A stretch of DNA of 7,103 nucleotides from CAYGXH01 sp964354485 (GCA_964354485.1 CAYGZY010000140.1:1-7103), one strand, 5' to 3'; positions 1-6,361 are shown, numbered from the stretch's first letter. The notes: generated by a model not told the origin, from the sequence alone. Numbers and translations: made by a program.

Positions 1-1
1 T

Positions 2-607
2 GAGAAGGTGATGGATGATTTTTACATTCCATTCAGGGACTCTCTCGAACGTGCATCAAAGAAAACCGCTTCCATCAAGAAATCGCTGCAGCAGACTACC
101 GATGAGAAATGTGAGGTGTGCGAAAAACCGATGATCATCAAGTGGGGACGGAACGGAAAATTCATGGCGTGCAGCGGATACCCGGGTTGCAAGAGTACCA
201 AACCGCTTCCCGAGGACCAGGAAAAAATCCAGCACGCGACAGGCCAGAAGTGCGAACTCTGCGGCGGCGAGATGGTCGTAAGGGCAAGCCGCTTCGGCAC
301 CTTCCTCGGGTGTGCAAATTATCCGAAGTGCAACAATACAAAACCGATCTCCTTGGGTATGAAGTGCCCGAAATGCAAGGAAGGAGACGTCATCGAGCGA
401 AAAACAAAACGAAAGAGGATTTTCTACGGATGTTCCCGTTATCCGGCGTGTGATTTTGCTTCATGGGACAAACCGTACGATCAGCCTTGCGATACGTGCG
501 GTTCGCCGTTCATGACATTGAAGTACTCGGAGAAGCGCGGCGAATATCTGAGATGTCCCTCATGCAAGAGCGAAACGGTGAAACCGGAAGTCAGCGCTGC
601 ATTATAG
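2..607 (+). CDS. topA: DNA topoisomerase I, C-terminal zinc-ribbon tail (5' truncated by window)
   Basis: This is the 3' end of a type IA topoisomerase, which relaxes negatively supercoiled DNA. The catalytic part lies upstream of the window, so the codon at 8 is not a real start; the frame is open from base 2. Visible first is the helical end of the core (EKVMDDFYIPF, then a Lys-rich stretch). Four C4 zinc ribbons follow: CEVC...C...C at about 110-190, CELC...C...C at 251-331, CPKC...C...C at 365-451, and a shorter CDTC...CPSC at 488-565. The first three carry the typical G+F..C..YP.C pattern of topoisomerase zinc fingers (FMACSGYPGC, FLGCANYPKC, FYGCSRYPAC). The fourth is divergent, with CPSC as its second half. 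In this family such ribbons bind single-stranded DNA. The stop TAG is 1 bp before the Xer start, so the two genes are almost certainly co-transcribed. The family call is firm. Confidence 0.95.
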   Translation, partial: EKVMDDFYIPFRDSLERASKKTASIKKSLQQTTDEKCEVCEKPMIIKWGRNGKFMACSGYPGCKSTKPLPEDQEKIQHATGQKCELCGGEMVVRASRFGTFLGCANYPKCNNTKPISLGMKCPKCKEGDVIERKTKRKRIFYGCSRYPACDFASWDKPYDQPCDTCGSPFMTLKYSEKRGEYLRCPSCKSETVKPEVSAAL

Positions 608-608
608 A

Positions 609-1517
609 ATGATCAGGTACATCGAAACATTCCTTGAATACCTCGAGAAGGAGAAAAACTATTCGAGGAACACGATCGTTTCTTACGAGGGCGATCTGCT
701 GCAGTTCAATACATTCCTCTCACGGCATTTTGGCGATACCTCATTCACCCCATCCATGATCGATCACGTGACAATACGCCTCTTCCTCGGCGAACTTCTG
801 GAAGAAAAGAAATCGAAGCGTAGCATCGCCCGCAAGCTTGCGTCTATCCGTTCGTTCCTGAAGTACCTCGTCAGAAAAGAAGTCTTGGAGCGAAATGCGG
901 GTATATACGTTGCAACACCAAAACTTCACAAGAAATTGCCCGTTTTTCTGGATGAGTCCGCTGTCAACCGAATGATGGATTTGCCGGATACCTCGACACC
1001 GGACGGATTGAGGGACAGAGCAGTCCTGGAGGTACTGTACGGAACGGGCATCCGCATGGGTGAACTAATCCAATTGAAACTAGAAAGCGTCGACATCGTA
1101 AAAAATGTGATGAAGGTGGTTGGAAAAGGAAACAAACAAAGAATTGTCCCGGTGGGGAGCAAAGCCCGGGCGGCAATACAAAATTACCTCATGAGACGGA
1201 ATGAACTGCTCGGACGGGGCAACGCAAAGGAAAGCGAGGCACGGATATTCCTTTCATACCGTGGTAAACCTCTTTACCCCCGGGGTGTCTATAATATTGT
1301 GACAAAATATATCGGAAGAATTGCAGAAATCGAAAAAAAGAGTCCGCACGTTCTCCGCCATACATTTGCCACACATATGCTGAACAGAGGCGCGGACCTC
1401 CGCGCAGTCAAGGAATTACTCGGTCATGAAAGTTTATCGACAACCCAGCTGTACACACATGTAACGATAGAGCGTCTGAAAAAAATATACGAACAGGCAC
1501 ATCCAAAAGCTGAATGA
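609..1517 (+). CDS. xerC: Xer-type tyrosine site-specific recombinase (XerC/XerD family)
   Basis: A 302-residue cytoplasmic recombinase of normal Xer length. In this family it resolves chromosome dimers at dif together with a partner Xer protein and FtsK. Residues 1-90 form the SAM-like core-binding domain (YSRNTIVSYEGDL). Residues about 110-300 form the catalytic domain, and every catalytic residue is present: R149 (GTGIRMGEL), K173 (VGKGNKQRIVPV), H247 and R250 (HVLRHTFATHML), H273 (LLGHESLSTTQ) and the nucleophile Y282 (LYTHV). The C-terminus ends in the usual AHPKA-type motif. The ATG at 609 lies 1 bp after the topA stop with no clear Shine-Dalgarno sequence, which suggests translational coupling. 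The choice between XerC and XerD is not certain from sequence alone. I use xerC because a Xer gene close behind topA is typical of xerC/codV in other phyla. A phage or integron integrase is unlikely given the length, the close match to Xer and the housekeeping neighbours. Confidence 0.93.
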   Translation: MIRYIETFLEYLEKEKNYSRNTIVSYEGDLLQFNTFLSRHFGDTSFTPSMIDHVTIRLFLGELLEEKKSKRSIARKLASIRSFLKYLVRKEVLERNAGIYVATPKLHKKLPVFLDESAVNRMMDLPDTSTPDGLRDRAVLEVLYGTGIRMGELIQLKLESVDIVKNVMKVVGKGNKQRIVPVGSKARAAIQNYLMRRNELLGRGNAKESEARIFLSYRGKPLYPRGVYNIVTKYIGRIAEIEKKSPHVLRHTFATHMLNRGADLRAVKELLGHESLSTTQLYTHVTIERLKKIYEQAHPKAE

Positions 1518-1526
1518 TTACTATCC

Positions 1527-1531
1527 GGAGG
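1527..1531 (+). promoter_or_regulatory. Strong Shine-Dalgarno of hpf
   Basis: GGAGG lies 5 bases before the ATG at 1537, inside the 19-bp gap after the Xer gene. It is the clearest ribosome-binding site in the window and fixes the hpf start. It stands out because topA-xer, the M23 gene and holB starts have no comparable signal, so hpf is probably translated independently of its upstream neighbour and at a higher rate. Confidence 0.85.
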
Positions 1532-1536
1532 ATATT

Positions 1537-1887
1537 ATGCATATACATTTTACCGCACGAAGATTTAAAGCTCACGAAAGCGTAAGAGACCACGCGATAG
1601 ATTCGGTAAAACGCCTGGATAAATTTTATGACGGAATTGTCCGTGGCGATGTCATCCTGAGTTACGAAAGAACTTTGAACAGCCTGAAAACCGCGGAGAT
1701 CAATCTCCATGTTTATGGCACAGTCCTTTTTGCGAAAGAAAAATCAGAAGATTTTCATAAGTCGATCGATGTCGCGGTTGAAAAGCTTGAAAGACAGCTT
1801 GAAAAATACAAGATGAGACTGCGAAAAAAGAATAAAAAGCAATTGCGAAAAGTCAAGGAAACAACAGTAAAAGGTGAAGAGGAATGA
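1537..1887 (+). CDS. hpf: Ribosome hibernation-promoting factor, short form (HPF/YfiA family)
   Basis: A 116-residue protein of the HPF/RaiA/YfiA family, which binds the 30S decoding region and silences or dimerises ribosomes in stationary phase or starvation. The beta-alpha-beta-beta-beta-alpha fold can be followed: MHIHFTARRF, a helix at about 13-30 (ESVRDHAIDSVKRLDKFYD), strands at 33-44, 50-60 and 61-69, then a helix at 72-92 (FHKSIDVAVEKLERQLEKYK). A strongly basic tail at 89-107 (MRLRKKNKKQLRKVK) fits rRNA contact. The protein ends at the length of short HPF/YfiA and lacks the roughly 60-residue C-terminal dimerisation domain of long HPF. The start is set by GGAGG 5 bases upstream. The stop overlaps the hprK start (ATGA at 1884-1887), so the two are translationally coupled. 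In Proteobacteria hpf and hprK also occur in one cluster, with rpoN and ptsN; here hprK follows directly. Confidence 0.93.
   Translation: MHIHFTARRFKAHESVRDHAIDSVKRLDKFYDGIVRGDVILSYERTLNSLKTAEINLHVYGTVLFAKEKSEDFHKSIDVAVEKLERQLEKYKMRLRKKNKKQLRKVKETTVKGEEE
1871..1877 (+). promoter_or_regulatory. Shine-Dalgarno of hprK inside the hpf 3' end
   Basis: AAGGTGA lies 6 bases before the hprK ATG at 1884, within the last codons of hpf. A second purine run (AGAGGA, 1878-1883) abuts the start. Together with the ATGA stop/start overlap this supports coupled translation and the ATG at 1884 as the hprK start. Confidence 0.65.
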
Positions 1888-2897
1888 GCCACATAAATGT
1901 AAAAGAGAATCGTAAAGAGAGTATAACGGTCGGATTCCTCTACGAGAGCAACAAAGAACGGCTGAAGCTGATCCCTCTGACTGGTGATTCAGGTTTTACA
2001 AAACAGATCAAGGATAAGAACCTTCACCGCCCCGGTCTTGCACTCGCCGGCTATGTGCAGCTTTTTCGCTTTGACAGGGTTCAGATATGCGGTAATACAG
2101 AAATACAATACCTGAAAGACCTGAAACCCGAGCAGCGGGAAGCTGCAATAAAGCGGATATTTGAGTTCAACATGCCTTGCTTTATCGTAACGAATGATAA
2201 CGTCATAGACGATCTGTTCATTACGATGGCAAAATCACGGGATGTGGCTGTTTTCAGGACTCTTTTCGAGACCACGAAGTTCGTATATTTCCTCAGCGAT
2301 TTCCTGGACGACCAGTTTTCGCCGCAGACGATTGTTCATGGTTCGTTCGTCGATGTGTATGGAATTGGTCTCCTCCTTATCGGCCCCTCGGGCATCGGAA
2401 AGAGTGAAATTGCACTTGATCTTGTCGAGAGGGGACACCGGCTCGTCGCCGATGATGTTGTCATGATCACCCGGAAGGGAGAAGGGATCCTCATGGGCGC
2501 CGGGACCGATCTTGTCAAGCATTTCATGGAAATTCGCGGACTCGGCTTGATCGACGTCCGCAGTACATTCGGAATACGCGCAATCCGCTTCCAAAAAAGA
2601 GTTGAAATTGTCGTCGAGTTAATGGACTGGAAGCCAACGGTGGATTATACCCGGACCGGCCTGGACGATAGCGGAATATCCATAATGGATGTTCAGATAC
2701 AGCACATAGAATTGCCTATTTTTCCGGGGAAAAATGTCACGGTTATCTGTGAAGTGATAGCGTTGAATTATTTGTTAAAACACTACGGTTATGATGCCGC
2801 AAAGGAATTCGCAAAAAGGCTGGAAGTGGTCATTTCTGAGAAAAACAAACAGCATGACCAGCGGGCTATCGACTATTTTGAGCACGACTTTGAGTAA
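1884..2897 (+). CDS. hprK: HPr kinase/phosphorylase
   Basis: A 337-residue bifunctional HPr(Ser) kinase/phosphorylase, close to the usual size with a slightly longer N-terminus. In the family it phosphorylates a serine of HPr with ATP or PPi and removes it with Pi, linking energy state to carbon regulation. The N-terminal HprK domain covers about 12-140 (GLALAGY near 51). The catalytic domain starts at about 145: H152 in VHGSFVDVYG, the P-loop GPSGIGKS at 167-174 followed by E175, GHRLVADD at 184-191 with the acidic pair D190/D191, and the family signature EIRGLGLIDVRSTFG at 216-230. Downstream are R257 in YTRTGLD and the loop PIFPGKN at 279-284. All core catalytic residues I can align are present. 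No PTS gene (ptsH, ptsI, ptsN) is visible in the window, so its substrate HPr must be encoded elsewhere. It follows hpf with a 4-bp overlap. No terminator is visible after it. Confidence 0.95.
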   Translation: MSHINVKENRKESITVGFLYESNKERLKLIPLTGDSGFTKQIKDKNLHRPGLALAGYVQLFRFDRVQICGNTEIQYLKDLKPEQREAAIKRIFEFNMPCFIVTNDNVIDDLFITMAKSRDVAVFRTLFETTKFVYFLSDFLDDQFSPQTIVHGSFVDVYGIGLLLIGPSGIGKSEIALDLVERGHRLVADDVVMITRKGEGILMGAGTDLVKHFMEIRGLGLIDVRSTFGIRAIRFQKRVEIVVELMDWKPTVDYTRTGLDDSGISIMDVQIQHIELPIFPGKNVTVICEVIALNYLLKHYGYDAAKEFAKRLEVVISEKNKQHDQRAIDYFEHDFE

Positions 2898-2921
2898 AAT
2901 GTGATATAAAGAAAAAAATGC

Positions 2922-2952
2922 TTGACAAACATTCAAATATTGTTTACTTTTG
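2922..2952 (+). promoter_or_regulatory. Promoter of the M23 peptidase gene, sigma70-like and Bacteroidota-like
   Basis: TTGACA at 2922-2927 matches the -35 consensus exactly and is followed by a 17-bp spacer and TACTTT at 2945-2950. Read as a Bacteroidota promoter, the same site gives TTG, 20 bases, then TACTTTTG at 2945-2952, a perfect match to TAnnTTTG. It lies in the 62-bp gap after hprK and points to the M23 gene. Expected transcription starts fall near 2957-2960, at the ATG. AAACA (2927-2931) and TGTTT (2941-2945) form a short inverted repeat between the two elements that could be an operator, but this is weak. Confidence 0.75.
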
Positions 2953-2959
2953 AGCCATT

Positions 2960-3919
2960 ATGTTCGAAAGAAAACGCAACATATCGTTTTTCTATATTGA
3001 TAATTTGCTCGAAATGCGTCAAATTCGAGGATTTCGATTAAAAGTCTTAGTCGCAATCCTCGGCGGCGTCCTTCTCTGTTTAGGCACAATCTTAACTATC
3101 AATTTTATTTACTACAATTTTCTCGGGCTTGGTCACACCCAACTCGAGTCCCTCATTGAAGAAAATCGCTATCTGCATGAGAAGCTGACTGAAATGACTG
3201 GGAAATACCAGAATCTGGAGCAGGCCGTCAGTGATCTGAACATGCAGGGTGATCAATTGCGATTACTCGTTGATCTTCCACGCATAGATGAAGATACGAA
3301 AGGTGCCGGCATCGGGGGTGGTCTGTATGACTATGAAATTCCATCGGGATCCGACAGCACGATAGAACTCTTTCGGACGACAGAACGGTTGATGAAGGAA
3401 TTGACAAGTCAGATAAACGTACAGAAGCAGAGTTATAAGGAAATTCTACAGAAGACGGAATATAATGAAGGGTACTTTAAAGCCATGCCGGCGATAAAAC
3501 CAATGGACGGGTATTACTCGAATCACGGCTTTGGAGTCAGAATACACCCAATCCTGGGAACTCGGAAAGTTCACCTGGGGTTGGATATTGTAAATGACGT
3601 TGGTACGCCAATATATAGCGCAGGCGATGGAGTCGTCCAGATGTCCGGACAGAGCGGGGGTGGACTCGGAATTGCCGTCGTGATCAATCACGGGTACGGG
3701 TATCAGACGGTGTATGCCCACCTCTCGAAAGTTTTTGTACACGCCGGTCAAAAAGTTCAGCGTGGTGATCTGATAGCAAAGAGTGGGAAATCCGGATTAG
3801 TTACAGGCCCGCATCTTCACTATGAAGTCAGAAAACATGGTGTAAGTCAAAATCCTATGGATTACTTTTTTGACGATGTTAGAGCGGAGGATTACCGAAA
3901 AATCGGCGATCAGGGATAA
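2960..3919 (+). CDS. Membrane-anchored coiled-coil M23 (LytM/gametolysin-type) metallopeptidase
   Basis: A 319-residue inner-membrane protein with a periplasmic peptidase domain, predicted to cut peptidoglycan cross-links during growth or division. A basic cytoplasmic head (1-28) precedes one membrane segment at about 29-51 (VLVAILGGVLLCLGTILTI), with no signal cleavage site. A coiled coil covers about 60-105, rich in E/L heptads, and a second helical stretch covers about 134-166. The M23 domain covers about 186-304. Zinc ligands H205 and D209 (HLGLD) and H287 (HLH), plus catalytic H254 (YAHLS) and H285, are all present, so it should be an active enzyme and not a degenerate EnvC/NlpD-type activator. 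The preceding GFGVRIHPILG is typical. The ATG at 2960 follows the promoter so closely that there is no room for a Shine-Dalgarno. A later Met (residue 19) would remove half of the cytoplasmic head and has no better ribosome site. A DUF2795 gene follows after 49 bp. Confidence 0.9.
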   Translation: MFERKRNISFFYIDNLLEMRQIRGFRLKVLVAILGGVLLCLGTILTINFIYYNFLGLGHTQLESLIEENRYLHEKLTEMTGKYQNLEQAVSDLNMQGDQLRLLVDLPRIDEDTKGAGIGGGLYDYEIPSGSDSTIELFRTTERLMKELTSQINVQKQSYKEILQKTEYNEGYFKAMPAIKPMDGYYSNHGFGVRIHPILGTRKVHLGLDIVNDVGTPIYSAGDGVVQMSGQSGGGLGIAVVINHGYGYQTVYAHLSKVFVHAGQKVQRGDLIAKSGKSGLVTGPHLHYEVRKHGVSQNPMDYFFDDVRAEDYRKIGDQG

Positions 3920-3968
3920 AACCGTAACGATATCGCGGAGAAGATACAATCTTTAGGGAAATTCAAGA

Positions 3969-4193
3969 ATGATTTGGACAATGGATTTAGCCTCTTATCT
4001 CGATGACGCTCCCTGGCCTGCAACGAAGGAAGAGCTGATTGATTTTGCTCTTCGTACGGGAGCGCCTCAGGAGATCATCGAGAATCTTCAGGAGTTAGAT
4101 GATACCGACGAACCGTATGAAAGCATGGAAGAAATCTGGCCCGACTATCCTACGGAGAGCGATTTCTTCTTCGAAGATGAAAACGAATATTGA
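3969..4193 (+). CDS. Small acidic DUF2795-family protein
   Basis: A 74-residue protein that I recognise as DUF2795-like from DLASYLDDAPWPATKEELIDFALRTGAPQ, a small helical domain of unknown function in which a P-A-T/S-K-E-E-L core is typical. It has 23 Asp/Glu and only two Lys/Arg (K20, R29), which makes it strongly acidic. The C-terminus (ESDFFFEDENEY) looks disordered. There is no signal peptide or membrane segment, so it is cytoplasmic. AGGGA at 3955-3959 lies 9 bases before the ATG at 3969. The ATG at 3981 has no such site, and related proteins, as I recall them, begin with a similar M-x-W-T-x-x-L-A-S-Y. It is 49 bp after the M23 gene with no terminator between them, so probably co-transcribed. 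It is closed by a strong terminator at 4236-4270. No function can be assigned. Confidence 0.85.
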   Translation: MIWTMDLASYLDDAPWPATKEELIDFALRTGAPQEIIENLQELDDTDEPYESMEEIWPDYPTESDFFFEDENEY

Positions 4194-4218
4194 CATCGAA
4201 ACAGTTGCATTGTAATAA
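4190..4218 (+). promoter_or_regulatory. Possible promoter overlapping the DUF2795 stop codon
   Basis: TTGACA at 4190-4195 is a perfect -35 hexamer. It overlaps the TGA of the DUF2795 gene. Seventeen bases later is TAATAA (4213-4218), a poor -10. TATAGT at 4226-4231 is a better hexamer but its spacing to TTGCAT (4205) is only 15 bp. A transcript from here would start just ahead of the terminator hairpin. This is a candidate only. Confidence 0.3.
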
Positions 4219-6358
4219 AATTCCTTATAGTACAGAAACCCATCCGGCTTGCCGTCCGGATGGGTTTTTTATTCTCTTGCTGGTTCACCTGCTCTTCTTC
4301 ATGCCGCTCTATGTGAACGGTCAGGTAGGTGAATTCGCCGGCGAAAATAAATTGGAGGTCGAAGAACTCCTCTTCCGCGGCAATTCTTCCTTCGATAAGG
4401 ATATACTTACAGATATTATCCGTACGAAAGAAACTCCGGGCGGTGTATCGCAATTCTTCTTCAGAACGCTCGGCGATAAGTTCGGCGGAAAACCGGAATA
4501 CTTCGATCCGGTTACGTCGGATGAGGATGTCGAATTACTGGGGGAGTTTTACAAGAGAAACGGATTTTTCAATACGCAGATTTCGACATCGGTCTCTGTC
4601 GATTCACTGGATTCAACGGTCACGCTTCTCTTTTCCATCGTTGAGGGAAAACAATCATTTATCGACAGCGTATATTACGGCGGATTTGATTCATTATCCG
4701 TGAATCTGCGGACGTTACTTTTCAAGGACTCGCTCATTACACGCGGCATCGCTTACGTGGATTCAAAAGTTTCCGGAGAGGTGTACCGTCTCCTTGATAT
4801 ACTTGCAAACAACGGTTACCCCACGGCAAAACTTGACGAGGAGAAGTCAGGTGCGTTCAGGTTCCTTTCGTCGGACAATTTCCTAATCAGGCTGGTATTC
4901 GTTCCAGGCGCTCTCTATCGGTTCGGAGAAATAGCAGTCGCTACCGATCCGCCGCGGAGTGATATTACGGATAACCTCTCCCTCCGGCATCTCGATTTTA
5001 CAGCCGGGGAGATATACAGTAATGAAAAAATTGTATCAAGCGAGAGAAATCTTAACCGCCTCGGTCTCTTTGAAACTGCCCGAATCGATCATCCTATCAC
5101 TCCCGATTCCTCGCAGGGCGGTATCGTACCCATTGAAATACGGCTAAGGCCCCGCACGCGCAATGAGCTGTCGCCTGAACTAATCGTTTCGGATGAAGGA
5201 GGGTTTTTCAACATCGGTACGGGAGTAGAGTATACAAATAGAAATTTCTTCGGCGATGCAAGGACGTTTACCGCTCATACACGCATACGAACCCAGGACA
5301 TTCACCGCTGGAGTTTCAGGAATGTTTTTCAGGGCAAGGGACTGCGCGATAACAGTGTGAAGGGCGCAGTCGAGTTGCAGCTCCAGGTCATCCAACCCTA
5401 TCTCTTTTCGAGGAAGTTGAGCGGATCCTGGACATCAACGATCGGTGTTGAAAAACAGGAGACCTACATCTTATCCATCCTCAGGAATAAAATAGGCCTG
5501 AGTAATCGGTTTGCAGCATACACATACGGGTTTTTCGACTGGACGCTGGAACGCGTGAGTCCTGAAATTCTTCAGGATACTCTGGCAACACAGGCGCTTC
5601 TCAACGTTCTCAGACAGGAAGACCAGCGTCAGTTCAACTCCATACTCACACTGACAATGCAGCGCGATAAAACCAACGATTTCTTTTCACCAACGGCGGG
5701 ATTTTTTCACAGTATATCTTTAGAGGAGTCGGGCATCCTCCCAATGCTCCTGCGTAACGATCGTACGGAATTGCCCTTCACGCAGTACTATAAAATAACG
5801 CTGTTGGGCAGATGGTACAAAGATCTGACGATGAGGCGCTTCAATATCATGGCTTGGAAGTTGAAATCGGGGTATCAGGACAAATACGGCGAGAGTAAGA
5901 GAACTCCCGTAAGTATTCCGCTGAACAGAAGGTTCTTCGGAGGGGGAAGCGGCAGCGTCCGCGGGTGGAGTGCACGTACGCTCGGCGCGATGTCCGATGA
6001 ACGAATTCAGTTCGGCGGTAACTTTGTCTTTGAAGGAAGCCTCGAAATGCGCGTGAGCCACTTCGGCGGATATGGGCAGCTGGGATTCATCAAATTGGAA
6101 AACATCGTGGGCGTGTACTTCCTCGATTTCGGTAACGTTTGGAGCGATATTAAGGATGTTCGAATACGTGATATTGCGGTCGCGGCTGGCATCGGCATAC
6201 GTTACGAGACTTTTTTCGGACCGTTCAGAATCGATTACGGGATCCGTCTCTACGATCCCAAGGGGATAGACGGCCGGTACACGGTCTTTCAGAAACGTTT
6301 AATTGGAGAAGTTTTGGGAAGAGGAATCTTTCATTTTGGCATAGGTCACGCTTTCTAA
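4190..6358 (+). CDS. Omp85-superfamily outer-membrane protein (BamA/TamA-like), start uncertain
   Basis: An outer-membrane beta-barrel of the BamA/TamA family, which inserts or exports proteins at the outer membrane. Numbering is from the TTG at 4190 (722 residues). A hydrophobic stretch at 26-41 followed by YVNG/Q looks like a signal peptide cut near 44. POTRA-like repeats follow at about 55-153, 154-240 and 241-319; the last has LDFTAGEIYSNEKI...LNRLGLFETARI. The barrel covers about 325-722, with NRNFFGDAR near 350, the loop-6 motif FFGGGSGSVRGW at 582-593 (W where VRGF/Y is usual), and a C-terminal strand ending in HFGIGHAF with the terminal Phe of the beta-signal. Three POTRAs are closer to TamA than to five-POTRA BamA, but the exact subfamily is open. 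The start is unclear: no ATG precedes the signal peptide. TTG 4190 (overlapping the DUF2795 stop, giving a basic n-region) and TTG 4277 are the candidates; ATG 4301 would remove most of the signal. holB follows after 3 bp. Confidence 0.87.
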   Translation: MTSKQLHCNKIPYSTETHPACRPDGFFILLLVHLLFFMPLYVNGQVGEFAGENKLEVEELLFRGNSSFDKDILTDIIRTKETPGGVSQFFFRTLGDKFGGKPEYFDPVTSDEDVELLGEFYKRNGFFNTQISTSVSVDSLDSTVTLLFSIVEGKQSFIDSVYYGGFDSLSVNLRTLLFKDSLITRGIAYVDSKVSGEVYRLLDILANNGYPTAKLDEEKSGAFRFLSSDNFLIRLVFVPGALYRFGEIAVATDPPRSDITDNLSLRHLDFTAGEIYSNEKIVSSERNLNRLGLFETARIDHPITPDSSQGGIVPIEIRLRPRTRNELSPELIVSDEGGFFNIGTGVEYTNRNFFGDARTFTAHTRIRTQDIHRWSFRNVFQGKGLRDNSVKGAVELQLQVIQPYLFSRKLSGSWTSTIGVEKQETYILSILRNKIGLSNRFAAYTYGFFDWTLERVSPEILQDTLATQALLNVLRQEDQRQFNSILTLTMQRDKTNDFFSPTAGFFHSISLEESGILPMLLRNDRTELPFTQYYKITLLGRWYKDLTMRRFNIMAWKLKSGYQDKYGESKRTPVSIPLNRRFFGGGSGSVRGWSARTLGAMSDERIQFGGNFVFEGSLEMRVSHFGGYGQLGFIKLENIVGVYFLDFGNVWSDIKDVRIRDIAVAAGIGIRYETFFGPFRIDYGIRLYDPKGIDGRYTVFQKRLIGEVLGRGIFHFGIGHAF
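4236..4270 (+). terminator. Rho-independent terminator (inside the 5' part of the Omp85 frame)
   Basis: AAACCCATCCGG (4236-4247) pairs perfectly with CCGGATGGGTTT (4256-4267). The loop is 8 bases (4248-4255) and the run TTTTTT covers 4265-4270. Twelve paired bases, seven of them G-C, with a U tract make this a textbook intrinsic terminator. It lies 42 bp after the DUF2795 stop and would end the M23-DUF2795 transcript. It also lies immediately before the hydrophobic signal sequence of the Omp85 protein, so any transcript of that gene starting upstream must read through it. Confidence 0.88.
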
Positions 6359-6361
6359 TTT

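Noticed and set aside
609..1517. Xer gene as part of a mobile element or integron
   Set aside because: It is a standard-length Xer protein tightly packed between topA and hpf, with no direct repeats, cassette, transposase or composition change.
1530..1556. AT-rich, partly palindromic stretch (TTATGCATATACATTTTA) just after the Xer gene, faintly like a dif site
   Set aside because: It overlaps the hpf start and first codons, lacks two recognisable 11-bp Xer arms, and chance similarity to an AT-rich core is expected.
2235..2594. Antisense open frame of 119 codons within hprK, plus other antisense frames across topA, xer and the Omp85 gene
   Set aside because: They lie opposite clearly conserved coding regions, show no recognisable motifs and have no ribosome sites; they are by-products of the sense codons.
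3401..3429. TTGACA inside the M23 gene
   Set aside because: No -10 element lies at a suitable distance and it is within coding sequence with no gene boundary nearby.
3920..3968. Possible promoter (TACAAT at 3945-3950) and the 8-bp palindrome CGATATCG at 3928-3935 in the gap before the DUF2795 gene
   Set aside because: No -35 element or TTG lies at the right distance, there is no TAnnTTTG, and an 8-bp palindrome alone is not informative.
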